From JANXSD01 sp038206385 (lineage in GTDB: Bacteria > Bacteroidota > Bacteroidia > AKYH767-A > OLB10): a stretch of DNA of 64,000 nucleotides. The stretch lies in the NCBI GenBank assembly GCA_038206385.1, contig JBBRAW010000003.1, positions 1 through 64,000 on the forward strand, in the 5' to 3' direction. Under the pieces are notes generated by a model. It was given only the letters and a program-made list of their open reading frames with translations, ran no database searches and was not told the DNA's origin. Both the position numbers and the translations under genes were made by a program. Below, in pieces: positions 35,977 through 45,100 of this stretch. Positions within the stretch are counted from its first letter, which is position 1. Each line of letters starts with the position of its first letter.

Positions 35977-37383
35977 TTATGCTTTCGCCATCATCTTAGA
36001 GAGGATGTCTTTAATATCAGAAATAATTTTTTCAGCAAGATTATTCGCTGTTGTCATCGATTGACTTTCAGAATAAATACGAATGATAGGTTCCGTATTT
36101 GATCTACGTAAGTGAACCCACTCATTGTCAAATTCTATTTTCACTCCATCAACAACATTAACAGGTTGCTTACTGTATTTATTTTTGATGCCTTCAAGAA
36201 TTTCATCAACATCAATATCTGGAGTTAGTTCAATTTTATTTTTGGAGATAAAATAATCAGGATAGGAAGCACGAAGCATCGAACAACTTTTTCCATACTT
36301 AGCAAGATGCGTTAAGAACAATGCTATACCCACCAATGCATCGCGACCATAATGCAACTCAGGTAAAATAACACCACCATTTCCTTCTCCACCAATCACT
36401 GCATTAGTTGCTTTCATCATCTCCACAACATTCACTTCACCAACAGCAGAAGCGGAATATTTTCCTCCAGCTTTTTCAGTAACATCGCGCAAAGCTTTTG
36501 TAGAAGAAAGATTCGAAACAGTATTACCTTTTTTATTTTTCAAAACATAATCAGCAACAGCAACCAACGTATATTCTTCACCAAACATTTCACCATCTTC
36601 ACACACAATTGCTAAACGATCAACATCAGGATCAACAACAATTCCTAAGTGCGCTTTTTTATTAAGTACTACTTTAGAAATCTCCGTTAAATTTTCTGGC
36701 AATGGCTCAGGATTGTGCGGAAAATTACCATTGGGTTGACAATACAATTCAACAATATCTTTCACGCCAAGTGCATTTAACAAAGCAGGAACAGCGATGC
36801 CACCAGTAGAATTCACACAATCAATTGCGATTTTAAAATTCTTTGCAGCGATTGCCTTTTTATCAACCATCGGCAAAGCAAGTATCGCTTCAATATGTCG
36901 AGCCATACTTTGATTGTCGAATGTAACTTGACCTAATTTATTTACATCAGTGTAAACGATTTCGCCACTCTCGGCTAAACGTAAAATTTCTTCGCCATCA
37001 GCAGCAGAAATAAATTCGCCTTTTTCATTTAATAACTTTAACGCATTCCATTGTTTAGGATTATGACTTGCAGTAAGAATTATTCCACCTTGTGCATTCT
37101 CAAAAGTTACTGCCATCTCAACAGTAGGTGTGGTCGATAAACCAGTATCCACAACATCAATTCCTAAACTACAAAGTGTTCCTGAAACTAAACTATTTAC
37201 CATGCTTCCAGAAATACGTGCATCGCGGCCAATTACTACTTTGCATTTTTTATCAGGATTACGATTGGTGAGCCACATTGAATACGCAGAAGTGAATTTT
37301 ACTACGTCAACTGGCGTTAATGAATCACCTGGTTTTCCGCCGATTGTTCCACGGATTCCAGATATAGATTTTATAAGCGTCAT
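35977..37383 (-). CDS. glmM: Phosphoglucosamine mutase
   Basis: A 468-residue alpha-D-phosphohexomutase with all four active-site segments: phospho-Ser loop ILTASHNPKQWNALKLL, metal loop DPDVDRLAIV, sugar-binding GEGNGGVILPELHYGRD, and phosphate loop RRSNTEPIIRIYSES. GRDARISG near residue 49 is also conserved. It interconverts glucosamine-6-phosphate and glucosamine-1-phosphate for UDP-GlcNAc, feeding peptidoglycan and surface polysaccharide. A consensus promoter and a leader hairpin precede it. Confidence 0.9.
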   Translation of the reverse strand: MTLIKSISGIRGTIGGKPGDSLTPVDVVKFTSAYSMWLTNRNPDKKCKVVIGRDARISGSMVNSLVSGTLCSLGIDVVDTGLSTTPTVEMAVTFENAQGGIILTASHNPKQWNALKLLNEKGEFISAADGEEILRLAESGEIVYTDVNKLGQVTFDNQSMARHIEAILALPMVDKKAIAAKNFKIAIDCVNSTGGIAVPALLNALGVKDIVELYCQPNGNFPHNPEPLPENLTEISKVVLNKKAHLGIVVDPDVDRLAIVCEDGEMFGEEYTLVAVADYVLKNKKGNTVSNLSSTKALRDVTEKAGGKYSASAVGEVNVVEMMKATNAVIGGEGNGGVILPELHYGRDALVGIALFLTHLAKYGKSCSMLRASYPDYFISKNKIELTPDIDVDEILEGIKNKYSKQPVNVVDGVKIEFDNEWVHLRRSNTEPIIRIYSESQSMTTANNLAEKIISDIKDILSKMMAKA

Positions 37384-37410
37384 TTTAAAATTTAGAAATT
37401 ATTATTAATA

Positions 37411-37475
37411 GAGATTGACGAAAATTCAATCTCTTACGAGCCCGCAAATATACCAAGAAAAGACAGAAGCCTCAA
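37411..37475 (-). promoter_or_regulatory. glmM promoter and 5'-leader hairpin
   Basis: On the minus strand TTG (37475-37473) and TATATTTG (37452-37445) are spaced 20 bases apart, a good Bacteroidota promoter. The leader then contains GAGATTGA (37433-37426) and TCAATCTC (37418-37411), a perfect 8-bp hairpin with a 7-base loop, about 28 bases before the ATG. No known riboswitch fits. Confidence 0.65.
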
Positions 37476-37539
37476 GTATTATTTCGTATTGTTTATACTC
37501 TTAGTTGCTAATAAAAAAAGCCAAAACATTTTAAGAATA

Positions 37540-38772
37540 TTAATCTTCAATTTTAATGGTATGTCCCATTTTATCACGCTTAGTACGCAAATAAAATTCA
37601 TTGTGTTGATTGGAATGAATCTCAATCGGAATGCGTTCTACAACCTCTAATCCATAACCAATTAGCCCAGCACGTTTTGTAGGATTATTGGTCATCAATC
37701 GCATTTTGCTAACGCCTAAGTCGCGAAGAATTTGTGCACCAACACCGTAGTCACGTTCATCCATATCAAAACCCAATTGAAGGTTCGCCTCTACAGTATC
37801 CAACCCTTGCTCTTGTAATTTATAAGCTTTCAACTTATTTAAAAGTCCAATACCACGACCTTCCTGATTCATATATACGATAACTCCTTTTCCTTCTTTC
37901 TCGATTGTTTCCATCGCTTTATGCAACTGTGGACCGCAATCACATCGGCATGAACCAAAAATATCACCTGTTAAACAAGATGAATGCACACGAACAAGTA
38001 TCGGCTCATCTTTTTCCCACGTTCCTTTTACTAATGCAAGATGCTCCTGACCCGATGTAATTTGTTTGAAAGCAACTAACTCGAAATTTCCCCACTGTGT
38101 TGGCATCTTCACCTCCACTTGGCGCTCTATTAATGATTCTTTATTGAGACGATATTTTATTAAATCTTCAATAGAAATAATTTTTAATCCGAAACGTTCT
38201 GCGATGATCATCAATTGAGGTAGGCGCGCCATTGAACCATCTTCATTCATGATTTCAACAATAGCTCCTGATGGTTCTAGTCCTGCTAATCGTGAAAGAT
38301 CAATACAAGCTTCTGTATGTCCTGCTCTACGAAGTACTCCACCTTTTTTTGCTCGTAATGGGAAAATATGTCCGGGGCGACCAAGTTCTTCCGGTCTTGT
38401 TTCGGAGTTTATAAGTGCCTTAATTGTTTTTGATCTGTCAGAAGCAGAAATCCCTGTTGTACATCCGTGACCAAGCAAATCAACGGAGACAGTGAATGCT
38501 GTTTCGTGTGAAGAGGTATTGTTATTCACCATCATTTCGAGATTTAACTCCTTGCAGCGCTCTTCAGTTATTGCAACGCAAATTAATCCTCTTCCATGAG
38601 TTGCCATAAAGTTTACTGCTTCTGGCGTAGCATGCTGAGATGCCATTAAAAAGTCGCCTTCGTTTTCTCTGTCGGCATCATCAACAACAATAATTATTTT
38701 GCCTTGGCGGAGATCTTCAAGGGCTTCTTCGATTGTATTTAGAACCGAAATTTCTATTTGTGAATCTTTCAT
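37540..38772 (-). CDS. ribBA: Bifunctional DHBP synthase / GTP cyclohydrolase II
   Basis: A 410-residue fusion for riboflavin synthesis. The N-terminal RibB half has DDADRENEGDFLMAS and GRPGHIFPLRAKKGG, the metal and ribulose-5-phosphate sites. The RibA half has the zinc cluster SSCLTGDIFGSCRCDCG, the catalytic YMNQEGRGIGLLNKLKAYKL and DYGVGAQILRDLGV. The fusion makes both ring precursors from GTP and ribulose 5-phosphate. No FMN riboswitch is seen upstream. A -7 box TAACTTTG lies 15 bases before the ATG. Confidence 0.95.
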   Translation of the reverse strand: MKDSQIEISVLNTIEEALEDLRQGKIIIVVDDADRENEGDFLMASQHATPEAVNFMATHGRGLICVAITEERCKELNLEMMVNNNTSSHETAFTVSVDLLGHGCTTGISASDRSKTIKALINSETRPEELGRPGHIFPLRAKKGGVLRRAGHTEACIDLSRLAGLEPSGAIVEIMNEDGSMARLPQLMIIAERFGLKIISIEDLIKYRLNKESLIERQVEVKMPTQWGNFELVAFKQITSGQEHLALVKGTWEKDEPILVRVHSSCLTGDIFGSCRCDCGPQLHKAMETIEKEGKGVIVYMNQEGRGIGLLNKLKAYKLQEQGLDTVEANLQLGFDMDERDYGVGAQILRDLGVSKMRLMTNNPTKRAGLIGYGLEVVERIPIEIHSNQHNEFYLRTKRDKMGHTIKIED

Positions 38773-38787
38773 GGTATATTAATTCTC

Positions 38788-38849
38788 CAAAGTTACGGAT
38801 TACAATTATGCTGATGTTAAAACAGATGATTAGAAGCATAGTTTTAACA
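38788..38849 (-). promoter_or_regulatory. ribBA -7 box with an upstream inverted repeat
   Basis: TAACTTTG on the minus strand (38795-38788) fits TAnnTTTG. No TTTG is seen at -33; instead TGTTAAAAC (38815-38823) and GTTTTAACA (38841-38849) form a perfect 9-bp inverted repeat with a 17-base spacer just upstream of where -33 would be. An activator or repressor site is possible. Confidence 0.45.
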
Positions 38850-39096
38850 CTTAATGATAAAAATCTTACATCAAAAAAGATGTGATTTTACATGAGAAAT
38901 TTTAATCGACGTAAATTTTTCAGAGGAGAAAAATATTCTATCAGCATTAATCACAAGGGTTTGATTTACAGATGTAATGTTTTTATAAAAAAGAGGAACC
39001 TTAAGTAGTGAAGGGCGTTTAAATTTAACATAAGCACAAAGGGAATATCGGAAGTGCTTTCGTTCTTTAAACAAACATCGAATTAAGATAGGGTGG

Positions 39097-39112
39097 TCCC
39101 GTGAAAACGGGA
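39097..39112. repeat. Hairpin with GAAA loop
   Basis: TCCCGT, GAAA, ACGGGA form a perfect 6-bp stem closed by a GNRA-type tetraloop. It immediately precedes the hairpin array that begins at 39121 and may be part of the same structured transcript. Confidence 0.55.
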
Positions 39113-39120
39113 ATGGTTTT

Positions 39121-39170
39121 AGGTTGATGTCAGTTGAGGGGTAACCCCGTAAGGTTACCCTGGCCCTGAC
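39121..39170. repeat. CCGTAA-loop hairpin element, copy A
   Basis: The unit starts AGGTTGAT, then GTCAG (39129-39133). The inner stem is GGGTAACC (39139-39146), loop CCGTAA, GGTTACCC (39153-39160), 8 perfect pairs. The unit closes with CTGAC (39166-39170), complementary to GTCAG. Confidence 0.8.
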
Positions 39171-39196
39171 CTCCTATTCCGCTCTTAAAAATAAAA

Positions 39197-39233
39197 TTGC
39201 CCCGTAAGGCAAATCCTATTGCCCTGTAAGGCA
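39197..39233. repeat. Two minimal CCGTAA-type hairpins
   Basis: TTGCC-CCGTAA-GGCAA (39197-39212) and TGCC-CTGTAA-GGCA (39220-39233) are short versions of the same stem-loop without the GTCAG/CTGAC outer stem. They lie between copies A and B. Confidence 0.7.
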
Positions 39234-39256
39234 TATCACATGGTTTTGGTGTTTTT

Positions 39257-39306
39257 AGGTTGATTGTCAGTAAGGGGGTAGCCCCGTAAGGCTACCCCAG
39301 ACTGAC
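39257..39306. repeat. CCGTAA-loop hairpin element, copy B
   Basis: AGGTTGATT then GTCAG (39266-39270); inner stem GGGGTAGCC (39275-39283), loop CCGTAA, GGCTACCCC (39290-39298), 9 perfect pairs; closing CTGAC (39302-39306). Relative to copy A the stem changes A-T to G-C on both arms, so pairing is kept. Confidence 0.8.
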
Positions 39307-39360
39307 ATCTTAATCTAAAATCCTGTGTAAAAAAAGGAAAAAAACTTTGGTTAGCTTTTC

Positions 39361-39408
39361 TGGTTGATAGTCAGACTTTGGCAACCCCGTAAGGTTGTAA
39401 GCTCTGAC
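39361..39408. repeat. CCGTAA-loop hairpin element, copy C
   Basis: TGGTTGATA then GTCAG (39370-39374); inner stem GCAACC (39381-39386), loop CCGTAA, GGTTGT (39393-39398) with one G-T pair; closing CTGAC (39404-39408), followed by GTTTTTT, which would look like a terminator tail on the plus strand. Confidence 0.78.
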
Positions 39409-39418
39409 GTTTTTTCAA

Positions 39419-39535
39419 TGCAGAATTATGAATTCAGAATTATGGTAGCTACTACAACGTATCCCGATAATAATCTAAAGGGGTAGTGATAATTCTGCAT
39501 TCTGCATTCTACATTCTACATTCTGAATTCTTAAA
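39419..39535. repeat. ATTCTGC-type simple repeat with inverted counterpart
   Basis: From about 39490 the sequence repeats ATTCTGC/ATTCTAC units about six times. At 39419-39445 the reverse-complement type (GCAGAATTATGAATTCAGAA) occurs, so the two blocks could pair across about 45 bases. It ends 65 bases before the fumarylacetoacetase stop. I see no gene in 38773-39600. Confidence 0.6.
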
Positions 39536-39600
39536 TACTATCCTAGAAGCTTTTAATATTTCAACTCATTTTCAAATTTTCAAATTGATTAATTTTTAAA

Positions 39601-40623
39601 TTAGTCATGGTCTCCTTTCTTCAATTCCAATATTGAAAAATCTGAATCTACTTTACGGATAGAATTGCTTAAGCATCCTAATCCATCAACAGTCATTTCC
39701 ACTACATCTCCCTCTTGTAACCATTGTACAGCATAATTGGGATCGTTCAATTTTCCAGTTCCATTTAATTCTAAAAAACATCCTGTTCCAACAGTTCCAG
39801 ATCCAATTACATCGCCAGGGAAAATATCAACACCGTAAGCGCAGCGTTCGATAATCTCCGCAAAGGTCCAATCCATATCGCCCATGTTTCCAGAGCTAAC
39901 CTCCTCTCCATTCACACGACACGACATTTTCAAATTATAATTATTACCAGTATGGTTTTCTTTCGGAGCAATTTTATATTTCTCTAATTCATCTGGAGTA
40001 ACGAGCCATGGACCAATAACCGTCGAGAAATCTTTTCCCTTAGCAGGTCCTAGATTTAATAGCATCTCTTCCATCTGTAATTGTCGAGCACTCATATCAT
40101 TCATTATCATAAAGCCTGCAATGTATTGATCGGCATCTTGTGCTTTAATATTGCGACCCTTTTTACCAATCACAATGGAAACTTCCAGCTCAAAATCTAA
40201 TTGTTTGAAATGATCTTTCATACACCATATTTCACCCGGACCTTGAATCGCATTGTGATTGGTGAAATAGAAAATGGGATAATCATCATACTGTGGAATC
40301 ATCTCTACTTTTCGATTACGTCGCGCCGCTGCAACATGCTGACGAAACGCATATCCATCACGACAAGAAGTTGGATGTGTTACTGGAGCAAGAATTTTTA
40401 CATCCTGCCAGAGCAAACCGTTTAAATCAGTAGATGACTTTAATTTATCCTCCACTTTTCGAGCTTGTTCCATGGTCATTTCTTCTCCATCAAGCAATTC
40501 TTTCATGGTTGATGCTGCACTTAATCCAAAATCTTTTGCCGAACTTTGGAGATTAAAAATGCGTTCATTCAAATATAAACCGAGGCATTCCTGCCCATCT
40601 TTTTGATAACTGACGAATTTCAT
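39601..40623 (-). CDS. fahA: Fumarylacetoacetase (FAA hydrolase family)
   Basis: A 340-residue protein. The FAH catalytic domain (about 90-330) shows DYPIFYFTNHNAIQGPGEI, QLDFELEVSIVIGKKGRNI (metal-binding Glu residues), GFMIMNDMSARQLQ and FPGDVIGSGTVGTGCFLE. It would cleave fumarylacetoacetate to fumarate and acetoacetate, the last step of homogentisate degradation. Start ATG at 40623 (MKFVSYQ); an upstream TTG adds seven unconserved residues. It is divergent from hmgA over a 102-base shared promoter region, which fixes its pathway assignment. Confidence 0.88.
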   Translation of the reverse strand: MKFVSYQKDGQECLGLYLNERIFNLQSSAKDFGLSAASTMKELLDGEEMTMEQARKVEDKLKSSTDLNGLLWQDVKILAPVTHPTSCRDGYAFRQHVAAARRNRKVEMIPQYDDYPIFYFTNHNAIQGPGEIWCMKDHFKQLDFELEVSIVIGKKGRNIKAQDADQYIAGFMIMNDMSARQLQMEEMLLNLGPAKGKDFSTVIGPWLVTPDELEKYKIAPKENHTGNNYNLKMSCRVNGEEVSSGNMGDMDWTFAEIIERCAYGVDIFPGDVIGSGTVGTGCFLELNGTGKLNDPNYAVQWLQEGDVVEMTVDGLGCLSNSIRKVDSDFSILELKKGDHD

Positions 40624-40633
40624 ATGTAATTGA

Positions 40634-40666
40634 TTTGGCTGCAAAGGTAACCATTGGTTAAATTTG
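40634..40666. promoter_or_regulatory. Divergent fahA/hmgA promoters around a 13-bp palindrome
   Basis: Plus strand: TTTG (40634-40637), 21 bases, TAAATTTG (40659-40666) drives hmgA. Minus strand: TACCTTTG (40649-40642) drives fahA, 18 bases from its ATG. Exactly between the two -7 boxes lies TAACCATTGGTTA (40648-40660), a perfect inverted repeat around one central base and overlapping the edges of both boxes. One bound regulator could control both directions. Confidence 0.75.
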
Positions 40667-40725
40667 CGGTGGTTCGCTTTGAAAAGTTGCCGTTATTTGT
40701 TGATAAGAAAAGAAAAAATAGTTCC

Positions 40726-41886
40726 ATGCCCCAATATCACTCCCAAGGACAATTCCCTCATAAACGTCATACACAGTTTCGAAAGCCTGATGGAACTCTT
40801 TATGCAGAAGAGTTAGTATCTACTCATGGTTTTTCAAATGTGTATTCGCTAGTTTACCATTGTCATCCTCCCACAATGGTTAAAACTGTTGGCGAACCTT
40901 TTTCACGAGAACCCAAAATCACATTTCAACGTTTTCTCCGTCATCAAAGCTTTGAAGGATTCAATGTCCAACCAGAAGATGATTACATCGATAGCAAAAA
41001 AGCAATTCTTGTTAACAATGATTTGCAAATTTCATTAGCTGCTCCACGCAAATCAATAAGTGATTATTTTTTAAAAAATGCTGATGCTGATGAGATGATT
41101 TTCGTTCATAAAGGTAGCGGAGTTTTAAAATCTATTTACGGAAATATTGAATTTGGTTATGGCGATTATTTAGTGATTCCTCGAGGTACCATCTTTCAAT
41201 TGCACTTTAATGATGAAGACAATCGATTGCTGATTGTAGATTCATTTACAGCGTTAGAAGCACCTAAACGTTATCGTAATGCGTATGGTCAGCTGGAAGA
41301 ACATTCGCCTTATTGTGAACGTGATATTCGCAAGCCACAAAATTTAGAGACCCACGACGAAGAAGGTGATTTCAGAGTGATGATTAAGAAGCAAGGAATT
41401 GTGTACCCTTATATTTATGCTACACATCCTTTTGATGCTATTGGATGGGATGGAAATCTATATCCGTATGCATTAAGCATTCACGATTTTGAACCCATCA
41501 CTGGCAGAGTGCATCAACCACCTCCAGTACATCAAACATTTGAAGCGAATAATTTTGTAATATGTTCATTTGTTCCACGGTTATTCGATTATCACCCGCT
41601 TGCTATCCCAGCTCCCTACAATCACAGCAATGTTGATTCCGATGAGTTATTGTATTATGTTGATGGCGACTTTATGAGTAGAAAGCATGTTACCAAAGGA
41701 ATGCTCACCTTGCATCCAGCAGGAATTCCTCATGGTCCACATCCAGGTACTGTTGAAAAAAGTATCGGTAAAAAAGAAACGCAAGAACTTGCCGTGATGA
41801 TTGATACTTTCCGCCCACTTTGGTTAACAGAAGAAGCAATGAAAATAATGTCGGATAATTATTATAAATCATGGCTCGAGCTTTAA
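40726..41886 (+). CDS. hmgA: Homogentisate 1,2-dioxygenase
   Basis: A 386-residue cupin-type Fe(II) dioxygenase. Family markers are the N-terminal HSQGQFPHKRHTQFRKPDGT, GDYLVIPRGTIFQLHF, ATHPFDAIGWDGNLYPYALS and the metal-binding LHPAGIPHGPHPGTVEKS. It opens the homogentisate ring to maleylacetoacetate. ATG 40726 is preferred over a TTG at 40654 that lies upstream of the predicted transcription start. With fahA it indicates tyrosine/phenylalanine breakdown; a maleylacetoacetate isomerase gene is not in the window. Confidence 0.93.
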   Translation: MPQYHSQGQFPHKRHTQFRKPDGTLYAEELVSTHGFSNVYSLVYHCHPPTMVKTVGEPFSREPKITFQRFLRHQSFEGFNVQPEDDYIDSKKAILVNNDLQISLAAPRKSISDYFLKNADADEMIFVHKGSGVLKSIYGNIEFGYGDYLVIPRGTIFQLHFNDEDNRLLIVDSFTALEAPKRYRNAYGQLEEHSPYCERDIRKPQNLETHDEEGDFRVMIKKQGIVYPYIYATHPFDAIGWDGNLYPYALSIHDFEPITGRVHQPPPVHQTFEANNFVICSFVPRLFDYHPLAIPAPYNHSNVDSDELLYYVDGDFMSRKHVTKGMLTLHPAGIPHGPHPGTVEKSIGKKETQELAVMIDTFRPLWLTEEAMKIMSDNYYKSWLEL

Positions 41887-42051
41887 CCCAGCGTTTATTA
41901 ACAAACGAAAGAGTTATATATCTCCAACATTTTTTTATGCAACCTTATTCACAAAAACGGCGTCTATCACTTATTTGAGTGATAAATTACTATTGTTGAA
42001 AATTTACATAAAAATATAACATAGTTCTACCGAGATAAAAAGATAATTTCC

Positions 42052-42059
42052 TATTTTTG
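42052..42059 (+). promoter_or_regulatory. -7 box of the large T9SS-cargo gene
   Basis: TATTTTTG fits TAnnTTTG; no good -33 element was found. Leader of about 65 bases before ATG 42129. Confidence 0.45.
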
Positions 42060-42128
42060 AAGATCATACTACTTACCTAACGATTACCTTATTTACAAAT
42101 TTGCTATCGACAACACAAACCAATACCT

Positions 42129-45100
42129 ATGAAAAAATTATTACTAGCGCTATTCCTGTTTGTCAGTTATTCCACAGTGAATGCCCAATTTGCTGAGAAT
42201 TTTGACGGAGTTACGGTCAATATGGTTAATAGCGGGCCAGGAACATGGACGATTGATAACACACTATCAACCTCCGCTCCGAATAGCTACAGAGGACAGT
42301 ACCCGGCGAACTCCTACACGAGTTTAGAAACTCCACCCAATGCAATTGATGCAACGGGAAAAGCTTTCGTTGTTTTGAGTTTCCAACAAATCTGTAAAAT
42401 AGAATTTGTTGATTCAGCAAAAATCGAAATCTCTATAGATGGAGGAATCACTTGGGCCAAACTTTATGACCATGGACCAGGTAATCAAAATTGTATTTAT
42501 TTAGGAAATAGTCCATCATTCCAAGCGAATGAAACTTTTTCGGAAAGTTCTTATGGCTTAACTTGGGATCCAGGTAATGCATCTACACCAACAAATTCAT
42601 GGTGGCGACCTGAAACATTTGACATTTCTCAAATAGCGGCAAATCAGCCAGACATAAGAATTAGATTTAAGTCTTTAGATGCTCAAAATCCATCAGGCCT
42701 TCGTTATGGTTGGAATATCGATGACATAAATGTTCAATTAGCTACATGCGAATTAAATGCTCCAACTTTCGGGGTAATCACACCAAATTTAAATGGAACT
42801 ATTTATACCTTAAATCCTCAAGATATTCAAGCTCAAATATTTGATGCTTCAGGAGTTCCTCAAGGTAGTGCGCAATTATTCTGGACAATAAATGGTGGAC
42901 CAGTACAAGAATTTCAGCCTGGTTTTGGAATGTTTGATGCTTCTGGTTCAGGTGTAGGTCCATATTTTGGAACAATCGATAACAACGGATTTCCATTTAA
43001 TGATGGAGATACGATTTGTTGGTGGATACAAGCTACTGATGGTTCTGGCTGTAATAATGTTTCTTTTTATCCTTCAGGGTCAGGTCAAGCAAATTGTCAA
43101 CAATTCATTGCTAGTTCAGGTGTTCATATTCCATATTGTGACAACTTTGACGGTCCATTTCCTGTATGGAATGCAGACCCAGCAAGTGTTGGGGATTTAT
43201 GGACTCTAGGAACACCATCAAATGGATCTCTTAATGCAGCTCACTCAGGTAGTAATGTTTGGGGAATTGGTTTAACAACATCTTATAATTCAAGTGATGA
43301 AAGTTATCTTTTATCTCCCGTTTTTGATTTCTCAGCAATAAATGTAGCAAACTTAACTTTTTGGTTAAATTATAATACCGAAGGAAATACGTTCTCACAA
43401 ACCGATGGAGCACGTATTGATTACGCTTTAGATGCTGGTACTCCAGTTTGGCAGCCACTCGGATTTGTTGCTGATCCAAACGCAAAAAATTGGTATAACA
43501 CTGCAAATCTTACTTCCTCAGGACAATCTGCTTGGAATGGAAACAGTAATGGTTGGCAAAAATCATCTTACAAATTAGGATCGGTTGCAGGCTTACCTAA
43601 TGATCCAACAGGAGTTCAATTCCGTTTCGCGTTTAACTCAGATGCTTTTGGAACTGTTGAAGGTTTCCTTCTAGATGACATTTGCATTCTTGTTCCTCCA
43701 GCTAATGATATTGGTGTTACTACTTATCTTCAACCAATTCCTAATGCAGGACAAGCAGCAGGTTCTTCAAGTCCACTTTCAGTAGTTATAGAAAATTTTG
43801 GAACAGACCCTCAAACTACTTTCAATATAGGTTATAGAATTGGAGTAAATTTACCTGGATCGGTTCCTTATACTGGAGCTGTTTTAGCAGTAAATTCAAC
43901 AACTAACGTTACACTTCCAAATTTTGTTGTTCCTTCAGGTGCATTTACAATTTGTACTTGGACAGATTTAACTGGTGATGGCGATCATTCAAATGATACT
44001 TTATGCAGTACGTATGTTGGTGTTCCAACAATTACTCCTACATTTTGTGATGACTTTGAAAATGCTAACATTAACGGATGGACTCCAGTAAACAATGGAG
44101 CAGTTGGCTCTGATTGGCTTCTTGGAACTCCTGCACACGCAACTCTTAACTCTGCAAATTCAGGAGTAAATGCATGGGATATTAATTTATCATCCACTTA
44201 CAGCCCCAATGCAGATGCAGAATTATATTCACCTTATTTTGACTTTAGTACCATCGCAAATGGTAAACTTTCTTTCTCTTACAACTTCAATACAGAAGCG
44301 AATTGGGATGGAACTCGTTTAGATTATTCAACGGATGGTGGAGCTACTTGGAACCTACTTGGTACAGGTGGTTCAACTGGAGTACCTAACTTAGCAGGTA
44401 CTGACCCATGTGGAACAAACTGGTATTCCAAAGCATCTATCTTTTCAAGTACTCAAAATGCTTGGGCAGGAAATACTGGTGGAATATGGAGAAACGCTTC
44501 CTATAAATTATGTTGTACTAACGGGATTTTATTAAGTCCTACATTAGTTCAATTTCGTTTCGTCTTTACTTCTGATGCTTCTGTTCAAATTGAAGGATTC
44601 TCTATTGATGATTTTTGTATCACTTCTTCAACTGGTGATGATGCAGGTGTTTCTGCAATTCTTTCTCCAGTAGTTGGAGGGTTTCCTGTAGGAGTTCAAG
44701 CACATGTAGTAGTTAAAATCGAGAATTATGGTTCAACAATTTTAACATCAATTCCTGTTTCTTATAAAGTAGCAAATGTTGTACACTCATTTACTTATAC
44801 CGGATCTATTCTACCTTGTGGATCGGTTACGTTTGCTTTCCCTGATAGTATTGGAATTATTCAAGGTCCAAATGATATTTGCGCCTACACTGATTTGATA
44901 GTCGATGTGAATAGATCTAATGATACAACTTGTATTTCTGTTATTGGCCAACCAGTAATTACTTCGATTTATAATAATAGTTATAATGATAATTTAGAGT
45001 CGGGAAATATTGGTTACGCTCCTTCAATTGATCCTCTTGGTGATTTAGGTACAATTTGGGAATTTGGAACACCAGCATTCGCGCTTACTACTGGAGCTCA

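Noticed and set aside
38773..38870. FMN riboswitch in front of ribBA
   Set aside because: None of the conserved RFN helices or the GGGGCAGGGTGAAA-type block is present on the minus strand.
38871..39074. 67-codon minus-strand reading frame upstream of ribBA
   Set aside because: No start context, no recognisable motif, and composition like the surrounding noncoding DNA.
39121..39408. Series of intrinsic terminators
   Set aside because: Only copy C has a T run; copies A and B do not, and the fixed loop and outer clamp are not needed for termination.
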